From NCBI GenBank assembly GCA_914767715.1, contig OU612070.1, positions 26,338,025 to 26,402,024 of the forward strand: a stretch of 64,000 nt of DNA. The letters are read 5' to 3'. The position numbers and the translations under genes were made by a program. Origin of the DNA: Membranipora membranacea (Eukaryota > Bryozoa > Gymnolaemata > Cheilostomatida > Membraniporidae). Of this stretch, positions 54,581 through 64,000 are shown in pieces (position 1 is the stretch's first letter; each line of letters opens with the position of its first letter). Below the pieces are notes generated by a model, which did not search any database, was not told the DNA's origin, and saw only the letters and a list, made by a program, of their open reading frames with translations.

Positions 54581-57287
54581 TCACAAGAAACCTACCAGCA
54601 TCAGTGTGAACCTTTGGTGCAAGTCGCCGATATCTACATGCCAAAATCTCGATGTTCTTCTCTGTCTTAGTGCCTTCCCCTATTAATATAAAGCTGCTCT
54701 ATCAACATCACAATGTTTGATCTAAAACTAAACTGCGTTGAATTTAGACTGGGTTGAACTGGTATGGGTTCCAAATCTAACTTTTGTCATATTTATTATG
54801 CCCAGTGTTACATATTACATTTCGGGATTAATGACAACGGTATAGTAGTCCCATAGTGTTATACCTTGCCCAATATCTGAGTACTTGCGAGCAGTGAAAG
54901 ATAGTTCTCATCCTTCCCAATCTTCTCACAGGTAGTATTCAACAGTAACTCCAGTTCTTCGATTTCCTTGAACATCTGCAGCAGTAAAGGGCTTATAAGG
55001 CACATAACATCATAACTGCTATAGGACTAAAACAGCCATGCCCAACGTGCAGCCTTTTGAATATGGCGGCCTTTTGGCTTCAATGATGTGGCCTGTTTTA
55101 CCTCTGTCGCCACAACATGCAGAATCGAGAGAAAGGTTTTGTCTCGATCAAATCGAAGTGCTTGTCCGGAGGCTCTCTCTCACTACCTCCCATCCAACCC
55201 ATAGTGCTAAGACCTAGGCTAAGACATGATATGATGAATAGCGATGAAAATACATGCAATGCCTTTTGTTTACGAGAGGTTGTAAAATCGGCCTTTTTCC
55301 GAAAAAGGATGAGCACTTATGGTCTAAAATATTTCATAGTTGTAGGTTGCTTAGGCTTTCCATGTGAAATCATTTTCCGCCAATTCTATTAAGAAAGAGG
55401 ATTGCTAGTTCACCAGTTTAGTGTATGATAAATACCTTTCTTAGTGCCTTGTATATCCACACCGGTAGCTCCAGTAGTTTCCTTACATTCCAAAATACAG
55501 AGCTTTGAGTTATCCGCTCTCTGCGAACTGCAAAAAATGCAAGGTTTTACCTATAGGGTTAAATTTTTGTAATATATACTGCAGCGTCGTATTTAACTGC
55601 AGGACTCTATAACACAGGTTTTTTTTCCACTTAATGTTTTTATATTTTTTTTTCAAGCGCAAGAGACTACTTTCTGCACCTCTTTAAGGTTCTTTGTCGC
55701 TCGTGAATTCATCGTTTCCTTTACCATCATTTCTTGAGGCAATATGTCGTAAGAAGAAGACAATATCTTATTCGGCAGTTTTTTGATAAGATTTCGACTA
55801 CAGGGGATCATGGATTATGAAAATCTAGGTCAATATAAAACCACGGCTATCAATACCAACTCACAGTCTGGATATTACATGAATATGAATTAAAACATTT
55901 ATATCTAATAACCTGAAAGACAAGTTATTCAGTTTTATTCCTCTTGGTTCCTTATGGTCCTTGTCCCTTTTGCCCCATACCACTGTTCTTTCTCAGTGCT
56001 TTCAAGTATAGTTGACTCTAATGGATGATGTTAATTTGAGTTGATGTGCATGTGATTTCTACCCAGCCAATTGGTTATCCTTCGTTGAGCAGCCCTTCAT
56101 ACGTTTATATGTGGCCATCTTAAGGCTGGCAGTATCTATTGAACCACAATCAGCAGCTGTTGCAGTATTGAGATCAGGGAGAAGAGATGATAACAGGCAT
56201 TGCTCAGTGTTATCAGGTGTAGTTGACTTGTAGTGTTAGAGGCTGAGCATCCACCTATAAAAAAGAGATCAATGTATTGTAGGTCTTTTCCCTCAGTTCC
56301 TGTGAGAGGTGTGTTTAATATTTTGTTTTTGGATCTGAGAACCTGCATGAATCCAGCAGCTAATAAAATTGTTTAGCAGAATGTGTGGTAGTTGATAGTA
56401 GGATCTTCATAGCTGAAAAAGTTTTTTTTAAAACCTTTTTTTTTTTACAACAGTCAATAACCATTCAATGGAAAACAGTCCGATAACTTACGGCCAAGAC
56501 GTTTGTTTTCATGCCTCTGAAATATTCCAATGTTGATTTGTCATCATATTCTCGTAGATAGTTGACTTGTCGGTAGCGACGCTATCCTTTCGCTCCAATA
56601 TCCGCTTTTTCATTGTCGTCATATAATCCATGCACATGGTCTTCTAGGGCTACCTTCCGCTTTTTCTCTGATGATGGTTGCCGTAATGTGAAGTTGCAAC
56701 GTGAATATTGCCATGCATTAGATTTTGCAGTGCGGCTTGGCGTGGCCTGGTTAAATGGGAAAAGAGTTGCTCAGACAGTAGATGACGATGGATGAGATGG
56801 ATGATCATAATTAATGTGGATTGCTTTGGTTGAGTTTCTGGTACATCCACGGATGAGAAATGAGCAGGAGATGGTGTGGTGTTGTTGCGCGAGCTGCATT
56901 CCGATGTCAATGATGAAGACATGAAATCTAATGATATCAAGGTATATTCTGATCTGGGTTGCAGGTTGGTTACAGTTTCAGGAGGATTGTCACCGAGCTA
57001 TAATATTATACAATCCCCAACCTGGTACAATATGTTCCAAGGTACCTACTAGAAAGGGAGGGGGAAGCTTCAATATGATGTCCAAGCAGGTGAAGCACAC
57101 AAAAATAACCATGAATATTCTTTTAATTTCGTCTGCCCTGTTTATGATATCAGCAATTTCCAGCCTATGCTTTGCCCACAAGATGACAACCACAGTGACC
57201 TTTACCTGTTGGCTCTAGCAAGCCTATGAGCTTCTCTAGCCTCTCCACCCCCTTAGCAGCCGAATGAGCCTTGTCTATTCGATCAAA
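54581..57287 (-). pseudogene. candidate helical-domain gene or remnant; exon chain only partly resolved
   Basis: Three consecutive exons join in phase with GT-AG boundaries: 55527-55436 (FWNVRKLLELPVWIYKALRK), 54975-54865 (MFKEIEELELLLNTTCEKIG, then KDENYLSLLAS) and 54679-54581 (ending FWHVDIGDLHQRFTLMLV, GFL, stop). Upstream, less secure pieces are 57287-57206 (AAKGVERLEKLIGLLEP), 56581-56492 (NYLREYDDKSTLEYFRG) and about 55747-55671. I could not join these to the three-exon chain, and found no start codon. The pieces are strongly helical. The pattern of a leucine-rich helix ending LIGLLEP, then a helix ending LLAS, then F-x-x-V-x-x-x-L is reminiscent of the HeLo/MLKL-type four-helix bundle, but that is pattern resemblance only. 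It may be a real gene with missed exons or a decayed copy in a repeat-rich region. Confidence 0.35.
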
Positions 57288-57904
57288 CTCATATTAATGA
57301 TATCTACAACAATGTAACAAGTAAATTTGCATTAATTTGAACATAAATAGTATCGCTCAACTATCGCAAAACAAGGAGTAATTACAAATATTTATACTGT
57401 TCTGAATGGGCACGTATGTGGCAGGAGCTGTATGGGACAACTTTGCAACATTCAAAGACCTACAACATTGTTGTTGGTGCTAAAGGGGCTGTATGAGCGT
57501 TGTAAGACAGTCTCATACAGCACTCGCCATGCGCCTCAGAACATTTCTCTTTTACTCCTAGCTCCTACCTACATAGATCCTTGTTGAACATGTATATTTT
57601 TTTTGTTGCTCCATATGATAGTGGATGACAGTAACATCATCTCTGGCAGCATTCTCTGAAGTTAACAGCTGCGAGCAGAAAAACTCATCGTCAATTTTAT
57701 ATAATATATCCTTTTGATTTTGTCCAGGATAATTGCAATTTTAGTATCTCTATGGGACGGAATCTTTTGTTGCCTTTTTATCTCTCCTCGTTTCTTCATG
57801 GCGATCGTGAGTATATACTCCTGCTACAAAATGAGTCATTGTGCATGGTTGCTTCGCTCTCAGATGTAACCAAATGAATTGCGCTCATATATTTTTGATT
57901 ACAT

Positions 57905-58020
57905 GTCCTCCAGAATGTCATCACTTTCACCATTTCTTTTCTTGTGGAGTCAGCTGAGTGAGTCAAGTTTGTTGCTATGCATTGGTGTTTCATTTGACGT
58001 CAAAGCGCACCATCCCTCCC
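57905..58020. repeat. dispersed repeat, copy A left part (split by hAT insertion)
   Basis: This block, including CACCATTTCTTTTC and AAGTTTGTTGCTA, is about 75-80% similar by eye to 63810-63930. The similarity resumes at 59532 after the hAT element, so copy A was one continuous repeat before the insertion. The repeat family is unknown. In copy B, minus-strand frames include a C-x-x-C pair, so it may derive from a transposon. Confidence 0.6.
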
Positions 58021-58515
58021 CATAACTGTGGCAACTCGAGAAAAATCGGGTCAGCTCAACTCGACTACACTGCCAACTCAAATCAAATCAGCCCATTTAT
58101 TTCAGATAGCAACTCACTTCAAACTCAATTCAACAGGAACGCAACTCAAATCACGAATCATAGATTCCGAGTTGCAACTCTTGATCAACTCATTGTGCCG
58201 AATGAAGGTATTTTTTGACTAACAACTACTAATTATCATAGAACTGTATTAAGTCTGATAACAGGCTGTCTGTCGGCTAATTCAGTAATGCAAAATTTCA
58301 TTGCTTTAAGTTATCATAGCTAGCAATCGTAGTAGCGTTGATCTCATTGTGTTCATTATTGACTTCGCATCTCTGATGAAATAACAAACCGCGATAAAAC
58401 AAACTGGTTATGAAAGTTTATTAAAATTTTACTATCATCAACACCTGAAGGTCAAATAAAAGTTAACTGAGATTCAATTACAAGTCAAATAGCCATTTAA
58501 CCTTCCAACACAAGT

Positions 58516-58680
58516 CTACATCTTGTTGCACTTCAGCACCATAAGGCTCGTGAGAGTGTCAGCGACCATAGACCCGCGTCTTGCTGACAATATATGACCT
58601 CCTGTAGAGAAAACTCTCTCTACACGGGCTGATGAAGCGGGTACCGAAAGAAACTGAAGACTGCCATTTGGGGAATACTT
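58516..58680 (-). pseudogene. hAT transposase C-terminal dimerisation domain fragment
   Basis: A 54-residue open segment reads LSVPASSARVERVFSTGGHI, then LSARRGSMVADTLTSLMVLK, then CNKM and a stop. The VPASSA-x-VERVFS-x-GG signature and the trailing L-x-x-L-x-x-L-K-x-N are hallmarks of the hAT C-terminal dimerisation region. The rest of the transposase, including the catalytic core, is missing or unrecognisable, so this is a relic. Confidence 0.85.
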
Positions 58681-58774
58681 CTCACTTCCCCTAGATCACA
58701 TTTTTGTTTGAGTGAGAAATCTACACATATATGGATGGCAGGGGGGGGGGTATTGTCAACAATAATAAGAGCTG

Positions 58775-58851
58775 GTTGGCCCCACAGCCAGTTTCAGACC
58801 ATTTGCTGCAGGGGAAAAGAATGATGGTCTGAAACTGGCTGTAGTTGGCCC
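58775..58851. mobile_element. 61-bp palindromic insertion nested in the hAT element
   Basis: Arms of 19 bp (ACAGCCAGTTTCAGACCAT at 58784-58802 and its exact complement at 58824-58842) surround a 21-nt loop. GTTGGCCC flanks the element at 58775-58782 and 58844-58851, an 8-bp duplication. It inserted into the hAT copy after that copy had arrived. Confidence 0.85.
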
Positions 58852-59531
58852 TACGAATTTTGACATGTATCCAACAGTAATGACTATAGAGATCAACTCA
58901 ACTGGTGCAAAACCCTACCAATAAATTTTTTCAAGGATACCCCCTGACGTATGATGTAGTAATTTAATTTAAGTTAAAGTGAGTTGTTAGCTAGCACAGC
59001 AGCATGGCAGGAGGAGCTGCTGTGGTGAGCAGACAAACAAACTGAGTGTATTTCATCTGGTGTGGCAGCATACTTATTATGCTATGAACAAAACCTGTTG
59101 TTTGTATTTTTACTTGGGCATTGGTCAGTAAGTAATTGGCAATTTGAGTTCTTTGAATTTGCTAAATTAAAACATACATACCCAGTCTCTGTGTTGCTGT
59201 TCGCCATTATCTTTTCATCATGTGGTCACTTAATACAGTACCTATTTATGATGTCGTGAACTAAGAAATATATTGGGGCCACACAATCTGTTCGTACTAA
59301 TATGGTAATAAATTTAGGCTATGGTTTAGGATCCTGGCCTCATATAATAGAATGAGTTCTTTATAGAGTCGAATCACAAACACAAACCACAACTCAATTC
59401 AACTCGAATCACAGGCAACCACAAATCAATTCAAACTCAACTCAGCTGGTGCCAAACTGAGGTCAATTCAACTCTAACTCAACTCAGATTTGAATCAAGA
59501 TTCGAATCGGAGCTGAGTTGCCACAGCTATG

Positions 59532-60045
59532 TCCCTCCCTAATTCAGACATTGGAACATCAGCTATCTCGAATGACTAACAAAAATAACTTACTAAATCA
59601 CGAACAATTTCTTCGAATAATAATAAAAAACGAAAATATTGTCGTCATTACTGTGTGATTGTCTACCAAATGAAAGTGTACAATATCATGAAAACAGTAC
59701 ATTGCTAAGATAATCCTTTCCATTCCTATTGAACATAATTTTATAACTGCTTACCCCGCGTCACAACTGCAGTAGGTAGAGAACAAAACTCAGTTTTTCA
59801 TTGTAATATTTGCCCACAGCTCACGGGGAATGTCATTCTGCTTTGGGATAGCAATATTCATGAGCGTTGCTGATGGGACAGTAAAACACTTCCTTCAGCC
59901 AGTCACACTGGAAATCACTGTATGCTTTTTCAGTTTTGTATGCAGTCATAGCTTCACGATTCAATCCAACGCTGCCATGTTACCTCATGAGCCAATGTAT
60001 GTCCAGATATGATACTGTTGGCCACAATCTCAAGCCTTTCTTCTC
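59532..60045. repeat. dispersed repeat, copy A right part
   Basis: The start (about 59532-59690) continues the block at 57905-58020 and aligns with the last 70 bases of the window. A second shared block, containing GAGCCAATGTATGTCCA and GGCCACAATCT, occurs at about 59989-60045 and 63141-63200. A minus-strand open piece ending at 59833 (EKAYSDFQCDWLKEVFYCPI, then SNAHEYCYPKAE) looks protein-like and may be transposon-derived. It is too short to assign. Confidence 0.5.
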
Positions 60046-63000
60046 ATCTACTCATCTACTGTGTCTGTATGGGTGTTGACGGCTTCCTGAGATTCGGAAG
60101 GTTGAGTTGGGACGTTAGTGGTGAGGTAGCAATCTCTAAATGATGAGAAACCTGCATGTATGGAATCCTAGTCCCAGTGGTAGAAGCTGTCACAGCCTAA
60201 AATATATATTATATCTCAGCTAGAGCTCAGAGAAAAATCATTGGCCGGAAATTGTAAGCAGGAAGAATGCACACAATAGGTGGTATAAAAATACTGATGG
60301 TGAGTTAGGTGCGAGCAATTCTTTCATGATCGGGCAAACTAACTTTTTCTGTCAGGCAAATACTCTCTTTGAAAATATACGCTGTTAACCAATGTCTCCA
60401 ATGATTGACTCTGGAATGAATCCATAAAGGTTCCCTTTTTCAGCACAGACCTTGAACTTTCCATTGTAACAATTATTGTCACAACATTGGTAACCTTCTC
60501 GGCAACAGTAACAGGGTCAGCAGTAGTGAATATCTCTGTAGAAGTCATCTTGTGGCTCAAAAATTTATCTTGCAAAAATTATCTTTTCACAGATTTGCCA
60601 AGAGGCTTATGAACCATAGCCGTTGCTTGTTTGTTTTAGAAAATGATGTTTTTTGTTCTAAGTGGGTTGAACCAAGGAGTTGATTGTACATCAGACACTC
60701 ATGGTGTCCTATATTTGCTAAATCTGTACATAGGTACGTGGTCTAAATCATTTTCCTCATGTGACATTCTGTTGTCACCATCTGTGGTACGGGAAATATC
60801 AAAAGGGTGGAACACCTGGCCGTTACCTGGCTAGGGTTTGGTTTTCAGGCTTACTGTATCTAGCAAAACAAAGTCACCATAAATGAGCTGAGAGAGGATA
60901 ACTCCTGAATAGGTAACTTCTGCAGACTAGCAACTGTCAGGGCTTCAGCCTAGAGAGGGTTGTACTGGTGGCAAAGCCAACCTAGCAGAGCTGTTATACT
61001 GAGTGTCGTACTGGTGGCCAAGCCAACCTAGCAGAGTTGGTGTCTAGAGAGTAGCTTACAAGCGGAAGCTTGTAGCGGGTGCATTTACTTCTGATAGAAT
61101 ACTATGCCAAGCGGGACGTACCCTGGCCTCTGAACAGATTAAGCGGGACGCACCCGGAACCTTAACTGTGTAGCCTAAGCTATATGAGGTGTATTGATAT
61201 TAATACTCGGAATGACACTGAAACGTTTCGCGTTTCCATAACCGACCACATAGCAACATGGACATGTGGTCATATTTGAAACGTAACATTCCTTATGAAC
61301 AAATTGCGGAAGCACAGTAGGTTCATTGTCTCCAATTCTTCTCCTCCGACCCAGAATGGCATGTGGTTACTTCCATTATACACTTGGTATGTATTCACCA
61401 TACAATGGTGGAGTTACAGGACCTGATATCAATGAAGGATTTTTTTATCCATATCAGAACTTGGGCTCCGCTGTATCAATTTTTACCAGTTTGGTAAGAC
61501 AGCTTGACTTGTGTCTTACCTCATCTTTTATTCTTAGCTCGGGTGTTTTCCTCTTTCAATTCATGTCTTCTAGATTCTTTTTTTTTCAAACTGGATGGTA
61601 ACGAGAAAGGCTCCTACAGATCGCAAGAGCGATCAAGTCACAATTTTTATCAAGCTCGTCCAAAAGATCTTTTGATAGCATCAATCCGATGTTGTTTTAT
61701 TACGGAAGTAGTTTAGATATATCTTTTTGGGCCGGACGTTGCAGCAAAGATTTTAAAGACCTATTTTTGAGATGCAGAGCACCCATTATAAGGGCTGCAT
61801 TTCAAAAGATGGCAACTTATAATCACAGAACATGGTAACCATAAAAAAACTATTCCTTAATATACTCTTCGTACCTACAGAAGTAACCTATATAATACAG
61901 GCTTCAGAAGATTGTTGTTCAAGGTCACCAGTGCTGTATTCTGCTCAACCATGTAAAAGGTAGAGGATTTGTACATATCCTAGTTTGGATATATGTCCTA
62001 GTTACATAAGGATATACACAGCACTTTTCATGTGCGCTAGGGTACAATGAAATGTACTGTTAAACGGATGATAACAACTTAGTTGATGAGTTGTCATTTT
62101 TAGAATTACTCTCTTATATCTCCGATTTCAAATATATCCCAAAAATGTACGGAAGGCTAAAAATTTACGGCTACAATGACTTGCAATTCATGAAAAATGC
62201 ATTTACCCAGTGCCTAAAACATGAACATCTCCCTCGTTTATATAAGAAATCAATCAATGAATTGCAGACATCACAACATCATAAGGTTGATTTTGACAGA
62301 ATGTTGCTTGAGCAAAACATCTTTGGCAGGATCACACGCTTACAACTGCTACCTAGTATGTAGCTTTCATGGTGTCATTCAAACCTTCGGCATCCATTCT
62401 GGGGAAAGCAATGAGAATAGAGTGGCCATGAGCAGTATACTCCCTAGCAACATGACATGGCTCTTGCTAAAAGTCTTTGGCAAGTTTGGGTCATCCAAAA
62501 TGGATAACGTATCTCACTCTAGCTAGTTGATCCCAACTGCTAGGGAACTAGTACACATGACAACCCTGATATTCCTAATCGGGTCATTAATGTCATTTAT
62601 TACAGACTAGTTCTTTTCGCCAGATGTTACGGATATGTACATGGATCACTGATAGATTGATCCATCCCCTCCTTCATTTAGGTGTATGCACTAGTCAATG
62701 CTCTGGTGTTATTGAAGATCACTTGTGGCCAAATGTTGCGGATGGGGATTTCTTATCAGAGATTTTGTATAAATATCTAGTTCTAAACTATGATGATCAT
62801 GTTTCATCAAGGCGCTTGGCAATTTAAAGCCTCATCAGTAATCCATAAAAAAAACCGCAGTCACTGTTGAGATGAATTTTGAGTCTGTCAGGAGTTTCCC
62901 TCTGCTTTTGTCGTTGAGGATCATCTCTAGTCTGGTGAATACGTATCGAGCAGACTTTGATTTTGTAACTGTAGCTGGTGTCAGAAGAACTGCACTCAGC

Positions 63001-63140
63001 TCCGGTACATTATCATCTATTAAAGCAACAGTAGGCTGAATAATGATAATCCTTGCATGACTGGAGCCTTAGGCATGTCAGTAGAGGGGAGGGGGGGGGG
63101 GTGCAATTTTAACGCTGACAAAATTGATCAAACTTGATCC
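60046..63140. other. no gene I can support; local repeats
   Basis: Several moderately long open frames lie here (for example plus-strand 61326-61601 and 62091-62363), but none shows a known domain or splices into a longer chain. A GTACTGGTGGC-AAGCCAACC unit of about 47 bp is tandemly repeated near 60965-61045, and AAGCGGGACG(T/C)ACCC occurs twice near 61110-61160. Confidence 0.45.
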
Positions 63141-64000
63141 AGAGCCAATGTATGTCCAAATATAGATACTGGTGGCCACAATCTTAAGCCATTCTTCTCC
63201 TCATCCAGTTTTTCCAGTATTACGTGGTCAGTGGTAGGCAGACCTTGAGACCTTTTATAATCTTTCATTCTTGATGGCTCCTTTTCATGTTCGCCCTCAA
63301 TTTCAGGATTGCTGTTATTGCTATGACATAGGCCCTTGAGACTAGTACTTTCTTACATCCGAAGACTATATCCTCGCTATCAACACTCCATCACATTTCG
63401 ATCTCAGAATGTGTTATTTTACCTGCTGTTTTTTCCAAGGAGGATGTTGCTATTTCTATTTAAAAGCTTGCATCAAATATTAAATGGTTTTTACTCAAAA
63501 TCTTGCTGTAAATCGATTGCTTTTAGTTATTGCTGTTTCCAAGCCACAAAACCCCAAATTTGGGACAATACCACAGCCAACAACAAGGTTGTTGATGACC
63601 ATATTGTGTCGAGTCGTGTCCGCTTGCGAAGCAGGTCCTTTTTGTTGAGCTTATCGGAGCAATAGCGTGCCGACTGCTTTGGCAGAATGTGATCACTTTT
63701 ACCATTTTTTCTCTTAGGATTACCACAATGCTTACATGAATAGCTAAACTTTTTAATCCGCTTGCGTAGCGGGTCCTTTTTGCTGAGCTTATCGGAACAA
63801 TAGCGTGCCGACTGTTTTGGCAGAATGTGATCACTTACACCATTTCTTTTCCTGTCGAGGCAGCTCAGTGAGCCAAGTTTGTTGCTACGTGTTGATGTTT
63901 CATTCGGAGTCAAAACGTACAATCGCTCCCTACTTCAGACATTATCTACTAAATCATGAACAAATTCTCATTAAATCAACATTGTCTGCCAAATAAAAAG
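63141..64000. repeat. dispersed repeat, copy B, with internal tandem duplication; runs off the window
   Basis: This copy contains both blocks shared with 57905-60045. Inside it, a unit of about 150 bp carrying GAGCTTATCGGA(G/A)CAATAGCGTG is present twice (starting near 63620 and 63770). On the minus strand the duplication yields SDHILPKQSARYCSDKL twice in one 131-codon open frame, with CKHCGNPKRK between the copies. Copy B has no hAT insertion at the matching site, so it is the empty-site paralogue. It continues beyond position 64000. Confidence 0.6.

Larger units (their letters stand above)
58021..59531. mobile_element. hAT-superfamily transposon, internally deleted (1.5 kb)
   Basis: Terminal inverted repeats CATAACTGTGGCAACTC (left) and CATAGCTGTGGCAACTC (right, reverse-complemented) differ at one base. 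TCCCTCCC flanks both ends (58013-58020 and 59532-59539), the 8-bp duplication expected of hAT. Both subterminal zones are packed with AACTCAA/AATTCAA-type motifs, as at transposase-binding ends. The only recognisable coding part is the C-terminal dimerisation segment on the minus strand (58516-58680). The element is therefore non-autonomous. It carries a further nested 61-bp insertion at 58783-58843. Confidence 0.9.

Noticed and set aside
61326-61601. Plus-strand frame containing MACGYFHYTLGMYSPYNGG
   Set aside because: Looks protein-like at its start but becomes low-complexity Phe/Leu; no domain and no linked exon.
62091-62363. Plus-strand frame containing RLKIYGYNDLQFMKNAF
   Set aside because: Possible exon or relic, but no neighbouring exon of matching phase and no known family; not strong enough to annotate.

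Overview
This is eukaryotic nuclear DNA from an animal. Six intron-rich genes can be spliced by eye with GT-AG boundaries and consistent phase, and there is one tRNA. Two of the genes belong to the centriole/cilium toolkit (a TTLL11-type tubulin polyglutamylase and the subdistal-appendage protein CEP128). The A+T-rich sequence, short introns and single-copy conserved genes mixed with decayed transposons fit an early-branching metazoan such as a sponge, but no marker here fixes the phylum.

Layout. 412-482 is tRNA-Gly(GCC) on the minus strand. 1187-5586 (-) is TTLL11-like, 4 coding exons, 504 aa. It is head-to-head, across about 555 bp, with PSMC4/Rpt3 (6142-10866, +, 9 exons, 418 aa). PSMC4 ends tail-to-tail against an unrecognised basic protein with an RVKF motif (11775-12926, -, 2 exons, 248 aa). 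12.9-17.1 kb is non-coding as far as I can see. 17082-31117 (-) is CEP128 in 23 coding exons (1192 aa). It is head-to-head with HNRNPL (32003-43643, +, 14 exons, 751 aa), which has four RRMs and an enlarged Gly-rich linker. 44932-45938 (+) is a small type II membrane protein with tyrosine motifs in its cytosolic tail and a Thr-rich ectodomain. 50849-53925 (+) is an F-box protein of 341 aa. From 54.5 kb to the end the window is mainly repeats, with a faint minus-strand helical gene or gene remnant (54581-57287) and a 1.5-kb hAT transposon (58021-59531).

The most unusual signal is a set of extremely short palindromic insertions (26 to 61 bp), each flanked by perfect direct repeats of about 8 bp. 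They lie at 18561-18591, 28046-28093, 37203-37244, 37813-37838, 44625-44664 and 58783-58843. Three share a CATAGAC-TTAATATA arm. One sits exactly on a CEP128 5' splice site and has duplicated it. The 8-bp duplications and the CATA(A/G) terminus match the resident hAT element, so a hAT-type transposase is the natural suspect for moving them.

How the genes relate: the conserved genes are housekeeping or ciliary (proteasome base ATPase, splicing repressor, tubulin polyglutamylation, mother-centriole appendage) and come as two divergent pairs that probably share promoters. Nothing suggests an operon or a biosynthetic cluster.
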